A DNA stretch of 64,000 nucleotides. It comes from Spinacia oleracea. Its lineage: Eukaryota; Streptophyta; Magnoliopsida; Caryophyllales; Amaranthaceae. The DNA lies in NCBI RefSeq assembly GCF_020520425.1, contig NC_079492.1, positions 66,455,671-66,519,670 on the forward strand, written 5' to 3'. A program made the position numbers and the translations under genes. Positions 23,038 to 34,200 of the stretch are shown in pieces (position 1 is the stretch's first letter; each line of letters opens with the position of its first letter). The notes under the pieces are model-generated. The model saw only the letters and a program-made list of their open reading frames with translations, did not search any database and was not told the DNA's origin.

Positions 23038-23201
23038 ATGATAATACTAAATCTAAGCATCTACCTTCTAATCTCACCATCATCCATAAATAATCGACAA
23101 CTATTAAGCTTGTTTCTGCTATAAGTTTATCTATAAAGCATGAAACGCAGTTAATTAATTCCATATGAAATTACCTTACATTTGGCAATAGTGTTAAAGT
23201 C

Positions 23202-23249
23202 TCATGTCTCGGCCTGGTTGTCACCATTGCCACCAGAATCATCAGTAAT
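23202..23249 (-). CDS. CACTA second gene, last exon
   Basis: After a TTTTTGTAG acceptor, 48 nt code ITDDSGGNGDNQAET and end with TGA at 23202-23204. See the first exon (48099-49109) for the whole gene. Confidence 0.6.
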   Translation of the reverse strand: MTDDSGGNGDNQAET

Positions 23250-23343
23250 CTACAAAAAGCATTTTAATATGTAAATTAGATGTGCCACATTTCAGGTAAT
23301 GATACATGATGCTCAATCAGAATAATTTCCAGAAATAACTAAC

Positions 23344-23772
23344 CATATTTATTGCTGATTCCGCACCATCTAAAAGGTTCGATGAAACATTCCCTTTGCG
23401 TACTTCCTTCAAAACTTGTCCCAAAAAAGAAGCAATCATTTTAAATGATTGTGTTGTTTCTTTGAACTTGGTGTTCAGAACTTGATTTTGTTGCGCAAGG
23501 TCCTCATTTTGCTTCTTAACAACTGATATTTCACCTTTCATGTTCTCCACTTCCGTAGCATTGTTGTTAACATAGCTTGACCCTTCTTTCCTCAGCAAAC
23601 CTTCCACTCCAAAGATGTCGCTTTGCTTCACTCCAAATCCATAATTCATAGGACGTTTAGGCACTTCACCTTTATACATGAGCTCATTAAAGACTGCATT
23701 CTCAATTTCAATTACGGGCTTTGAAGAAGAGGAACTCGCAAGATTTTCTTGGACCTTTTTTTCGGCATCCTC
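23344..23772 (-). CDS. CACTA second gene, coiled-coil exon
   Basis: The exon lies between an AACAG acceptor (23773) and a GTTAGT donor (23343). It reads ENLASSSSSKPVIEIENAV early, RPMNYGFGVKQSDIFG in the middle and VVKKQNEDLAQQNQVLNTKF late. This fits the C-terminal part of plant Transposase_24 (Ptta/En/Spm) proteins: a YGxG motif followed by a coiled coil. No internal stop. Confidence 0.78.
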
Positions 23773-23899
23773 CTGTTATTTAATATGAAAAGATCACTCA
23801 AAATCTATCAACCAAGAATACTATGTACAAGTAAAGAAAAAAATAAATAGACTTCAAGAGACAAGATTGATTTATAGAATTAGCTCAATGCAATGATAC

Positions 23900-24001
23900 C
23901 ACAAATTTTTGAGGAAGTGTGCCCTCTTTAAAGCTTCCATCTTCTTTGGCGTAAACTGATTTGAAAAATGTCAATTCGCTAAACTCTCCTTTCTTCTCTT
24001 T
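23900..24001 (-). CDS. CACTA second gene, internal exon
   Basis: A 102-nt exon between a TTGCAG acceptor and a GTATCA donor codes KEKKGEFSELTFFKSVYAKE, then DGSFKEGTLPQKFV. Transposase_24 proteins have the same K-x-G-x3-S-x2-E-xF-x3-H/Y pattern here. E1 separates it from the preceding exon at 36528. Confidence 0.75.
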
Positions 24002-24967
24002 CTGCAATTTCAGGAAAATAAATAAATTGACCACTGAAATTTTGAAGTTCAATTCTTAAACCGACTATCACTATATTTGTTCAACACTTTGAGTTGTTAT
24101 CCCCGTAGTAGGGTTGCTGGGTGCATTGCCACTTTGCCAGGGGTGACAGAGTCGGCAACAGAAGCAGTGACATCAGCAAGCTCTCTGCTTATGTCGGGCT
24201 AAGGGGAATTCAGGAGTACGTTGCCTCACCTAGGCAATAACTGATAGCTGCTTTAGTGATTTTCATTAGACCCTTATCTGAACCATTGCTACTTCACAAT
24301 AAATAAGAAACGATGATGGCTAACTAGTCTATTTTGATCTAGTCCAGTGTGGAAAATTCAATTGGAGATTTGAAGATCATATAGATACAGATTTATATAT
24401 TATAAGAACACCATGCTAAACATTTGTCTTAAGGAGACTAGCAGCAAATTTCGAGGAAGGAAAGAAATTATACAGTCATCTCTTGAATATGACTCTCTCC
24501 CTATCAAACTTAACTTGAAATATGTTGATGGACGGAGCTAAAATAGGAAACTTGAATATGTGGGATTTCATCATCAGGACATTGAATAAAACCAAATTCA
24601 TTTCAGGGTAATAGAATAAGTGTGGATTAAGTTCACATTTGGCATTAGAATCAAACTTTCAGATACTGAGAAGTTATGCTGACATCTTTTCTATCTCTTT
24701 GCATGAGGGTATCACAATTTAGTATTGTTTATAACGTGTTCTGTAGCAAGTGTCAACTAAATCTTATCTTGATGTGATGATTGTTTTTTTATATATGGTT
24801 CGTGTTAGATGTTTGCAATACTATGTTACTCCGTCTCTTCATTTGACCTCAAATACCCAAGTTGGATGTTTTACATTCTGATTTTTCATTTGTGTATGGA
24901 CACTTGACATTTCATTGCGGATCAAAATTCAGGATATCTTTCATTAATTACCCAAGTCTGGTTTATG
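24002..24967. other. CACTA intron DNA left of E1
   Basis: AT-rich. A less AT-rich stretch, 24100-24250, has a plus-strand frame (LPGVTESATEAVTSASSL) that could be a captured exon; I cannot identify it. A Stowaway-like TACTCCGTCTC stretch at about 24830 has no partner end. Confidence 0.4.
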
Positions 24968-25437
24968 GACACTGTAGACACCTACTTTTGTCCCCGTTCC
25001 CGCAAGGGAAAGGTTCGATGATGAAAACGTAAATCTCCACTTGACAACGCATCTCCTATGAAATAAACGAATCTCGATTCCCCATTTCACTTCACCCGAA
25101 ACCTGCTATTTATAGAAACCTGCTAAAAATAGTAACTGCCGTAAAAGGTAGCTTCTAAAAGTGGCAAATCATAAAAGATAGAAACCTGTCAGAATTAGGT
25201 GTTGCATTCCAACATAAATCCTAAATGAGATAGAAAACTGCGAGAATCCTATTCCTAATATGATTCGGAAATAAGAGTTACGTATTAATTAAAATCCTAA
25301 CGAACCTAGAGTTCGTAACGGGCCCAGACGCATTTCGTCATAAAATTGATACGCGCTAAAAGACTCGAATTAATCTCAAACTCTACGGATTTCAGGAATC
25401 CGAATCTGACCAAAGAATTCTGCCAGACCCTATTTTT

Positions 25438-25461
25438 AACGCCCAGCCCTGGGCGCCGAAA
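25438..25461. repeat. Palindrome cassette 1 (single unit), E1 5' LTR
   Basis: One unit AACGCCCAGCCCTGGGCGCC then GAAA. Self-complementary around the CAGCCCTG centre. Confidence 0.85.
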
Positions 25462-25539
25462 GTACCTGGGACGGATTCTTTTCCTAATCCGTTTCGTATT
25501 CAAATTCCTGAAAAACTATATTTCTACGCCACTTTTTCC

Positions 25540-25548
25540 TATAAATAG
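25540..25548 (+). promoter_or_regulatory. E1 5' LTR TATA box
   Basis: TATAAATAG, conserved in the other four E-type LTRs at 34796, 37611, 46849 and 57992 (the last with a following T). A/C-rich CACACAACACAACAAC text just downstream marks a likely start of transcription. Confidence 0.75.
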
Positions 25549-25774
25549 ACCCCTAAGTTCGACGTGAAAAGAACACACACAACACAACAACACACAATTA
25601 TATTCTGAGTATTGACTCCAACCCTTAGCCTAAGCCTCTCGCTGCGAAACTGTTCACGCGTTCTGTCGCAATCGATCCATAAATCGAACAGAACGTATCC
25701 TGTCCCATAATTGAGATTCGTTAAATAAAAAGAAGAAATAGCAAAGTCAAAGTGGTTAGTTTTCTGAGAACCGT

Positions 25775-25797
25775 GACGCACCTCTCAAGGGTGCGTC
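25775..25797 (+). repeat. Perfect LTR hairpin GACGCACC-N7-GGTGCGTC
   Basis: An 8-bp perfect stem with loop TCTCAAG, unchanged in all five E-type LTRs (also 35030-35052, 37839-37861, 47077-47099, 58212-58234). It lies about 230 bp after the TATA box, so in R/U5 RNA. Confidence 0.85.
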
Positions 25798-26414
25798 GTA
25801 ATGTGTCCCTTTTCGATGATTTAACTGCTTTCCTCGCCCTTTTTATGAACTGTTAAACTAACCTAATCTGATTGTTCTATCACGCCTAACAAATATAATA
25901 TTTTTGGGAAATCGGATTATCATGCTAGGTCCCTTAATGCTATTTAAATCAGATAATCACGATCGAATTAGTATTATATGTTGCATATTGCTAAAATCAA
26001 CTCAGATTAGTTTAATAGTTAACGCATGTCCCTTCAATTATTTATGCTGAGCTAGTAAGGATATCCTGCCTCTGGAGTTGTCGACGAGCGAATTACTCCT
26101 CTCGGTAGTTACAGTCCCCCGAACCCTCAATCTCTACCTTGCGGGTGTATATTGATAGATCCCCACACCAGGGATCACAAGGGAACCTACGGCCGTCGTG
26201 GTCAAACATAATTGCACTCCCTTTATGTCACGATAACCGGGTTTTGTCAGTTTTTCTCATTGTCGTTAAAAAGTGAATGGCGACTCCTATATTACTAGTC
26301 AATTGGGTGTATACTCACAGGAAATCCAATTACACTTGATTGAATAAAAAGAATCGTCACACCCACGAGGGACAAGGTCACGCATTAGCCTCGCGCTTTT
26401 TCGACCCCCTCACA

Positions 26415-28800
26415 GTGGCGACTCCACTGGGGATAGTGAAGGAAATACTCGTGCTTGTAGGTAATCAAAATAGCCGAAGGGTGAAACGATCCTACCCCGC
26501 GTTTATTTCCCCATCAAGTTGGGACGACCTGAAAATCAGCATATTAATGTGAACGGGCAGAACAGCATAACGAATCTCGGCTGCCTCGGGAGTTGGGACT
26601 AAGGATACCTTTTTTCGCCAATAGGGGGGTGCATACGCCGCGCATGTTGCCCACTCGGTACTTGTGCAGGTAGTACACCTATCCCGAACCCAATCGCTCG
26701 CCCATTAGGTCCCTCTCGCCTGCATGCTCCCTTGGCTTGCACTTGCGGGTTGGCCTCTTGAGCGAAATTCGTCTGTTAAAGACACTACCTCGACCGGGGC
26801 ATGTGTTGGATCTACGATAGAAGCGGTACCAAACCAGGCGCAAATAACTACCCATAGAAGCCTATCATAAACTACGTGACATATTTAATTTTCAAATCCA
26901 TGTTTGTAATGTAGTTATGTGTAGCGAACTATGTGACTATGTTATGATTGTGCATACGAATAATGCTAGACAAATAATCCTAGAAAAACCAACGACCTTA
27001 AAAATTACCCAAACATTCATAAACCAATTGGCCAAAGAGTTATACCAAAATACGTGTTCCACAAACCCGAACGATCGCCACAAAAATAAGCGACGCTCGG
27101 GAGGGCCTGTAACGAATCCCACAAACGCTGCACAACGCGTAAGGACGTTATTAGGCAAGCACGCAAAATCGAAGTCGCATAAAAAAAAGTAGACGCAAAC
27201 AGAAAACGAGAACCAGCCAGGGACGCATTTTCAACGCCCCTGGCTGGGCGCCGAAATTTCTCACGCCCACTGCTGGGCGCTGAAGTTCCTGCCTGGCCTT
27301 TTGGTCAGGCACAGCAGCCTCGGTGCCCGCGCATAAAAAATATACGTAGCAAAAAAAAAACTTTTCGAAAAAAATTGCTGCGAGGGCGTATGAAAAAGCA
27401 CTCGATTTCAAAAGCGACTTATAAAAAAAAAATAATAACTCTTTGTGTCGTTGATAGGCCTCCTACGACGGCAATGTTCGGCTCCAAAACCGAGCACGCT
27501 AATTGAAATAACCTTGAATGTCACATGGGCAAAGTATTCAAAAAATAATGTTCGAATAAAGTCTTCAAGAAAAAAATAAATGTTCAAATAAATCCGAGTC
27601 TAGACTAGGCTATGCCAAAGTACAATCTAAATCCTAAGTCTTAGTTGTCTTATCCATAGAATCGGTCCTAATGCTGGGTGTCGTTCTGCAAGTTAAAAGG
27701 TTAAGCCATATTGAGTCTCCCTTCCTAACATTTAAATTAATAAGCACCCATATGTAATTGTCATCCCTTGCTAAAAGTCTACGGCCTCAATACTCTCTCT
27801 CACCAATAAAAAGAATATATTATAGTATTTGCGAAATGGAAACGGTCACATTCTGGAAATCATTCCCCCATAGTCGCACAACCCCCTAAGTGAACCTAAG
27901 GTGTTAATACCATTGGCAAAGAAAAAATTAATGGCCCCAAGATTTTCCATAAATGCAACATGACCAACCATGAAAATACCCAAATCGGCATACCATAAGG
28001 CTACCATTGGGGTAAAGTAATACACACTAAGATAAAAGCCGCACTAATGATTTTAGTCTTGCAAAAATAAAAATTTGATCTCCCCAATTAACTACCTTGC
28101 CAACATTAAGCAAAATGGCACATGACAAATGAACACCCAAGGATTAAAATCTAAAGTGTCAACCAAAGTTATGGTCCAATTAGCCTAAGTCTGAGAGTTG
28201 CTTGGTCAAGTATTATAGGCTTACGCCACGTCATTATTTTGAGTCTAGGCCACCTCCTTGTATTCATACACGGGTTGTAATCAGAAAGATTAATGAAAGT
28301 TTGAGTCTAAATCACAACTTCCAATTAAACCCCAGAAACTAGAATCTGAAAAGAAGCAAAAAATTATTATTTTCGATGTAATTCTTTCATTAAATTTCAA
28401 TAAGGTAAAAACAACATTTTGAATCTACGCTATTTGCACCTTTTAAGAAACGACTAAATACGCTTGAAAAGTAAGACAATTTAAAAGGTCCACCCTAGGC
28501 CCACTAAAATTAAAGGTCCAATATAGGCCTACCAAACGAGGCTCACTCAGTCTCGCCTCGTGACTCAAAGACCACAACCATCTACCTTTTAGCCCAAATA
28601 AAAAAGATTTTGAAAAATTTATGTTGGGGAGAAATCCCAAGCAAAAAAGAAAAAAGAGAAAGAGAAAAGGGAGAGCGAAAAGAGCCATGAAATACTTAGC
28701 CCGTACCTCCCAAAGTGCGAAATCTACCCAAGTAAACGAAGGAAAAGAATTGAGTCAACCAATCCAAATCATAAAATTCTACGATGTCTACCCTTTCCAA
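26415..28800 (+). other. E1 leader, non-coding
   Basis: Primer site at 26416, then about 2.4 kb without a credible ORF. The first 1.2 kb are closely matched in E2 (38478-39700) and E3 (58850-60050); after about 27670 E1 still matches E3 but not E2, which has gag there. Confidence 0.75.
27230..27292. repeat. Palindrome cassette 2, E1 leader
   Basis: Two units, CAACGCCCCTGGCTGGGCGC and CACGCCCACTGCTGGGCGCT, separated by CGAAATTTCT. Same site in E2 (39250) and E3 (59658). Confidence 0.85.
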
Positions 28801-28810
28801 TCCTTATGCT

Positions 28811-29171
28811 CTTAGACGCCTTCGCTCTGGGGTCCCTGTTCAGCTCATTTAACCCATCCATGTTCTCGTTGCCATAACCCAAGAAACCATTACCTCAACT
28901 CTTGTTTTTTGAACTTGTTATCAACCGCAAACCGCGCACGGCCATTGACACGTGCGTCATGCCCATCATTTCCAAAGTCCAAACCTGCTCTTACACCACC
29001 ATTAGCATAATGACCATATAACTTGTTTGGATGCATCCTATTGATATACCCTTGAGCCGTCCCCATGCTACTCATTGGCCCTGGTTGATGTAAACTCATG
29101 ACACTAGCTCGAGGCTGCAAATTGTGAGTCCTAGCAAACATAATCCTCATGCTTGACCAATACCTACACAA
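28811..29171 (-). pseudogene. Captured ECT (YTH-domain m6A reader) exon in E1
   Basis: The minus strand reads INRMHPNKLYGHYANGGV, then DGHDARVNGRARFAVDNKF, a frameshift near 28905, then YGNENMDGLNELNRDPRAKA. Plant ECT proteins have this Tyr/Gly-rich segment with NGRxWxxVDNK and GLNELNRGPRAKG just before the YTH domain. The YTH domain itself is absent. E3 carries the same fragment at 61312-61728 with the frame better kept. Recognition rests on these motifs. Confidence 0.75.
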
Positions 29172-29360
29172 ATTATCCTATCCCATTCAACCCATCTTTC
29201 AAACCGTCTTGAGTCACGAATATAAAAAAGGAAAACAAATGAAAAGTATAAAAAAGTAATAAATAATAAAAAGGAACTTTGCAAAGCGCCTCTAAAGTTA
29301 GTCTAAAAAGAAAAAAAAAAGCATTTAGCGCACCTAAAAAAGGGATTCGCCAGATATCAT

Positions 29361-29420
29361 TTTCAGCGCCCAGAGTTGGGCGCCGAAATCTTTAGCGCCC
29401 CAGCCTGGGCGTTGAATCTC
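29361..29420. repeat. Palindrome cassette 3, E1
   Basis: Units CAGCGCCCAGAGTTGGGCGC and AGCGCCCCAGCCTGGGCGTT. Same site in E2 (42456) and E3 (61896). Confidence 0.85.
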
Positions 29421-31398
29421 TCTGCTTGCCAAATTTTGTCCAGAAGTGCTCGTCATTTTATCCGCACATGCACGGAAAAATAACGATCACTTGGAGGGGT
29501 ACAACACGTAGTCAGACATACGTACCACCAAAAAATACATGTACTTAAAAAATAAAACAAAATTTTGGCTTACGGCAAAGAAGCATATTAAAATAATAAT
29601 AAACTTCACTTATTCTACCATTTCAAATAATATGTTTCCACCTTAGAACATACTTGTTTAAAATCGGCATTCTATGAAACCATTTTCTAGGCTAAGAACT
29701 ACGCAAGACCTGATTCCAAATTAAAATTATTTAAGGCGGATACGTAGGCAATCCATGATTCGGTCCAACCAATTTGCAAAAATATTAAAAGCCTATAGAA
29801 TAACAAGAATAACGAATAGAAGTCCCTTATTGAAATTTAATTACTTGCGACCTAAGTCGAAAGAAAAATTGGTTGTCAAAGGAAGAATCCAAGTCACCAA
29901 GATGCCAAAATGAGCACACATCGAAAAATAATAAGGGCACGTACCCTTGCCAGAAGGAGCACTCACACTCCTAGGCACTTAGCCAAAACTCAAAAGATCG
30001 CTTTGCCTCAATTGAATGGGGGCTAGCGCAAGCGTCCATGACCTCTAAAGTACTCGACTTGACCCTCCCTAAAGCGAACTAACTCACTTAAAGACCTTCT
30101 TTTCACCACTAGACACAGTCATGATCGCCAACAAGTAGTAAGGGCAGTAAGCTTGAAATAAAGAGGATTGTTCTACGGCATCGCCCCATCGTTCCTTCGA
30201 ACTCAGGGCACCCGTTCATGATAATTCAAATGCTTGCTAATCCCCTTTGAAACAAAAAAATACTAAAAAAAATGGTACATTGTCAATAGGACTTGGCACT
30301 TAACCAAGGCTCACCCTACTCAGGAATATGACATGGGCATCTAAAATCGAAATCTGAAAGCATCATTAATGGGAAGACATAACAGCAACTGGGGGCTAAA
30401 AAGTGAAATGAAAATGCTAGGGAAAGAACTAAGTATACCTTGACCTTTTGTGCAGACATACACCAAGTAAATCTAAGTCAATTTGAAAACGATTTATATT
30501 CCCGCAATTCTGGAAAAGATGGCCCTAAAAGCCTAAAGCATATGCCAAACGGGCACAAGTATATCTTGACGCCTGCACCCTGGCTTCCAGCAAATCCTTA
30601 GACAGCATTCCAAAAATCGTAACGGTATTTTGATTCACTCATGTAATCCTGTACGAACCCTTCTATAAGTCAACCTACTTAGGACACCTCGGATTGTAGG
30701 ACTCAGATTTTAAATAATTTTCAAATGATTTTTAAAGACTTCTTCGGACAAATAAAGTGTCGTTGGTTTAAGCTTAGTGTGCGTCCATCTCAATATTGCA
30801 AGTGAGTCAAAAGATTTCTAAATATGATTATGGGTAAAGAAAGGCACCTAGCTTTTGGTTAAGGCACACTTCAACATGTGACTACCTTGACCATGGCAAT
30901 GTCGCACAATACGACATTTACAAGAGAAGTAGCAAAATCACTACTCGAACGTACCTCGCACTAAACGAGTCTGGTTCAAACTATTCATGATCCGTGTCAC
31001 CATGAATGCATAAAAACGTATGCAAAGCATTATAGCACTAGGCAAATCCCGTAGCTACAATTGGGGGCTTGAGAAAAACACTCTAAAAACGCTCGAAATG
31101 ACGATTTTATCGCAAATTCTCGACGCTAATGCTATACATATGTCATAGGGGCTCAATCCTAAGCTTTAATCGTGCGAAACGAACCTTAGAATGGCTACAA
31201 CCCCTCCCGAATTCTAAAGCACTACTTAGAATATATAAAGTCACCCCACTAACAAGGGTTACTGAAAATCGCGGGTCACCAAAACTCCGATCAAACCACT
31301 GCACATAACGCTCGCCTTATAAAGCGCCCGTTACACAGTCTACATCGTTCCAAAGCAAAAGCGAAAAAAAAAAACTGTCAAAGTTCTGCCCATAAATC

Positions 31399-31460
31399 AT
31401 TTTCCACGCCCAGAGCTGGGCGCCGATATCTTTAACGCCCCAGCCTGGGCGCTGAATCTT
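31399..31460. repeat. Palindrome cassette 4, E1
   Basis: Units CACGCCCAGAGCTGGGCGCC and AACGCCCCAGCCTGGGCGCT. The E3 equivalent starts at 63989 and is cut by the window end. Confidence 0.85.
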
Positions 31461-32532
31461 TCTGCTAGCCATGTTTTGCCCAGATATAAAAATAAGAAAG
31501 AAACACCTATGAATCCTCGCATCGAACGAAGTAATAAGCCGTGCAAACCCACGCAGAAGGTGCCACACTTATTCAAGCACCTGAACAATGCATGATGAAA
31601 TAATCCAATGCAAAAAAATAATAATGATATCCCAACACCTGGAAGAATGTTCTAAGACACGCCGTTAGGCCACACAAGCCTACGTCGCACCATAAGTTCA
31701 ACCATCCCACGGTACAAGTAAAAAAAAAAGAGTAAGGCATATCGCACTAATACGAGCACGACCAAAGAGCATGTGTAAAAGAGGCAAAAAAAATTACTTA
31801 TCGCCCAAATTCAAAATGCAAGCCACACGACTTCTACATTAAGGATTAAAGGTAGCAAAATATTACCTACCACGAAAGGGATAGCTCGCACCTACACGAG
31901 CGGAACCCCAAGGCATCTTTTTCGAAAGAACCTAAATATCGTACGCCAAAAGGAAGCATCCCAACATGCATACTTGGAGGCTCCAAGCTACGAAACAACC
32001 ATAGCAAAATAAAAAAATCCCGAAGCAAATGTTTGAACAATCGAAAGGGTACGATGTTTGAGCCCACTTCATGAATGGGCCTGAACCCTATCAAGCTTCC
32101 AAGCAAACTATTCAAAATAAGTCGTTGCTCAAAAAAAAAATGAAACAATTCAAGCAATCTGATTAATGGACCGCACACAACGGCCATTCTATGAACGCTC
32201 GTTCGCACATACATATCATCATTCACGAACACGTTCAAAAAAATATAAGAGCGATCAAAGTCTTACACCTCAAGGTATGTTCCTCGGGCCATATAGACTC
32301 GCCCAACTATCGCAATAACTGTACGCCTTAAAGAGCAACATTTCCTTAAAATAATCGCCCCAAAGCAACAAGCACCGTAGTCCACCAATCGGCTACGGCT
32401 TCTCAAGAAAATCATCAAGTTCTAAAAATAAAGAAAAAAACAAAAGAAGAGAGAATACATAGAACTTCCAAGTGAAATAAGCGAATGAACAAGAGGCCAA
32501 CTATGTCATCAAGAAACCTCGCCAGAAATTAT

Positions 32533-32590
32533 TTTCAGCGCCCAGCGCTGGGCGCCGAAATCTTTAACGCCCAGGCTTGGGCGCCGAAAA
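32533..32590. repeat. Palindrome cassette 5, E1
   Basis: Units CAGCGCCCAGCGCTGGGCGC (perfect centre) and AACGCCCAGGCTTGGGCGCC. Confidence 0.85.
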
Positions 32591-33269
32591 TTATCCCAGA
32601 AGGCCCCTTACTTCTATTGGGCCCTGCCGCATCCATTCGACTCGAAAATTGTCGATTTCCTTACTGAAAGTCGCACCTCACGACTTTGTCAAGAGTAGCA
32701 CACCACTACAAAGATCGCTCGCACTTACGAGCACGATCCCAAACACGATCAAGGACATTACAAAATGCGTATCCCCAAGGAACCTCTTTGACAAGAAATG
32801 ACCGCCAAGCGCGAGTGCTTGGGGGCTCGAAAGAAAAAATATATCTTTAAAAAAAAAGGTATGCAAAATTAAAACAAAATTCTCAGTCTACGCTGTACAA
32901 AGTCCCGTGTTTGGATAATCTCAAAAGAAAAAGAACCGGTTTACGACCTCAAGACAAAGGTCGCCGTTGATACTTATACATGGTCCCCCAATCAAGGACC
33001 CAGGTAATGGCAAAATTGAGCCTTAAAGACTAGCTCAAAACCATGAAAGAAGATGACCACAAGACAATGGTCCGTCTAAGCACGTTGTCAACCCACATTC
33101 AGGTTGCAACTAAATCCGAGCATCCCTCGGAAGAATTCGCTCCTACAAGAATGAATAAAAAGAAATTCTCAAAAAAATCACAAGAAAAAAAATGAAATAG
33201 GGACTTGCCCACCTCAATCAGGCAAGATCGAACCGCGCGAGTTCCCAAATCGAAAAGAGAAAGAATTCA

Positions 33270-33690
33270 GGGACGTCCACCCTCAGCGGACAGGGCTCGC
33301 CCACCCTCAGCAGGCGGGGTCTGCGTCACTAGCTGCGCAGGTCCTCAGTTTTCGAAAGAAATAAAATCTTCAAATTTAAAATAGGCTCCCCATCTTCAGC
33401 CGGCGGGGTCTACGGCGCAAACCACGTAGGTCCTTATTTTCAAAAAAGCAAAATAAATTTCAAAATAGATTCGTCCACTTCTATCGGACGGGGTGTCCAC
33501 CCTCAGCGGACAAGGTTCGCCATCTTCAGCCGGCGGGGTCTACGTCACAAACCGCGTAGGTCCTTATTTTCAAAACATCAAAAAAGATTCGTCCACTTCT
33601 ATCGGACGGGGCGTCCACCCTCAGCGGACAGGCTCGCCCACCTTCAGCGGGCGGGGTCTGCGTCACTAACCGCGCAGGTCCTTAGTCGCT
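33270..33690 (+). repeat. E1 3' tandem repeat, about 117 bp
   Basis: Units contain GTCCACCCTCAGCGGACA, a TTCAGCSGGCGGGGTCTRCG block and an RCCGCGYAGGTCCTTA block. Complete units begin at 33494 and 33611 (period 117); flanking ones are partial. Each block is itself a small inverted repeat (TCCACC...GCGGA; CGCC...GGCGGG). E2 carries the same array at 45745-46265. Confidence 0.85.
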
Positions 33691-34200
33691 GCAGCGATAA
33701 CCTTTTTCGGTTTTCCCTTTTTCCAAAAATTAAAGGATTGGTTTTCCGTTTTTCCAAAAAAGAACGATGTGCTAGATTTTCCTTCGTTTTACGTCCTATA
33801 AAAACAAGGGGGTTTTCTCGTTTAGCTAGCCCTGAAAAAGAGAATTTTTAAAAACGTTTTACCTCGTCATTGGGCTTGGCCAGACCCAATTACACTTTAT
33901 AGCTTTGATTTCAAAAAACTCTGTAGCTACTCCCAATGACAAAGTGAGGAGTTTCTACGCACCTTTAGATTCTTCCAATGACAAAGTGAGGAAGTTTCTA
34001 TACTATCAGTTGACAAATCCCAATGACACGTGAGGGATACGTCGTCACTTCAAGTGATGACCCTTAAGTCAAATGATATCACTCGGGGGCTCGTGAGACC
34101 CTCGCAAAACAGGTCACATACATCATGGCTTGTGTGACGCACTCCGTCTAATACTTTGACCATCGTCTTACTCCAAGACTCAGTCAAAGTGGGGGCTAAC

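Larger units (their letters stand above)
24973..26414 (+). repeat. E1 5' LTR
   Basis: 1442 bp. It holds one palindrome unit (25438-25461), TATAAATAG at 25540 and the GACGCACC/GGTGCGTC hairpin at 25775-25797. It is 26 bp shorter than its sister, explained by loss of one 29-bp palindrome unit offset by three single-base indels. Confidence 0.95.
29421..33269 (+). other. E1 middle region, no gene recognised
   Basis: About 3.8 kb without a coherent reading frame on either strand; the longest ORFs (123 aa or less) resemble nothing. E3 shares it (62000-64000 against 29500-31400). It contains palindrome cassettes at 31399 and 32530. Its beginning (29421-29900) is also shared with E2 (42515-42960). 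Confidence 0.6.

Noticed and set aside
26340..26552. Plus-strand ORF over the LTR/leader junction, also at 58775
   Set aside because: It spans the LTR end and primer site and is broken in E2; explained by shared non-coding sequence.
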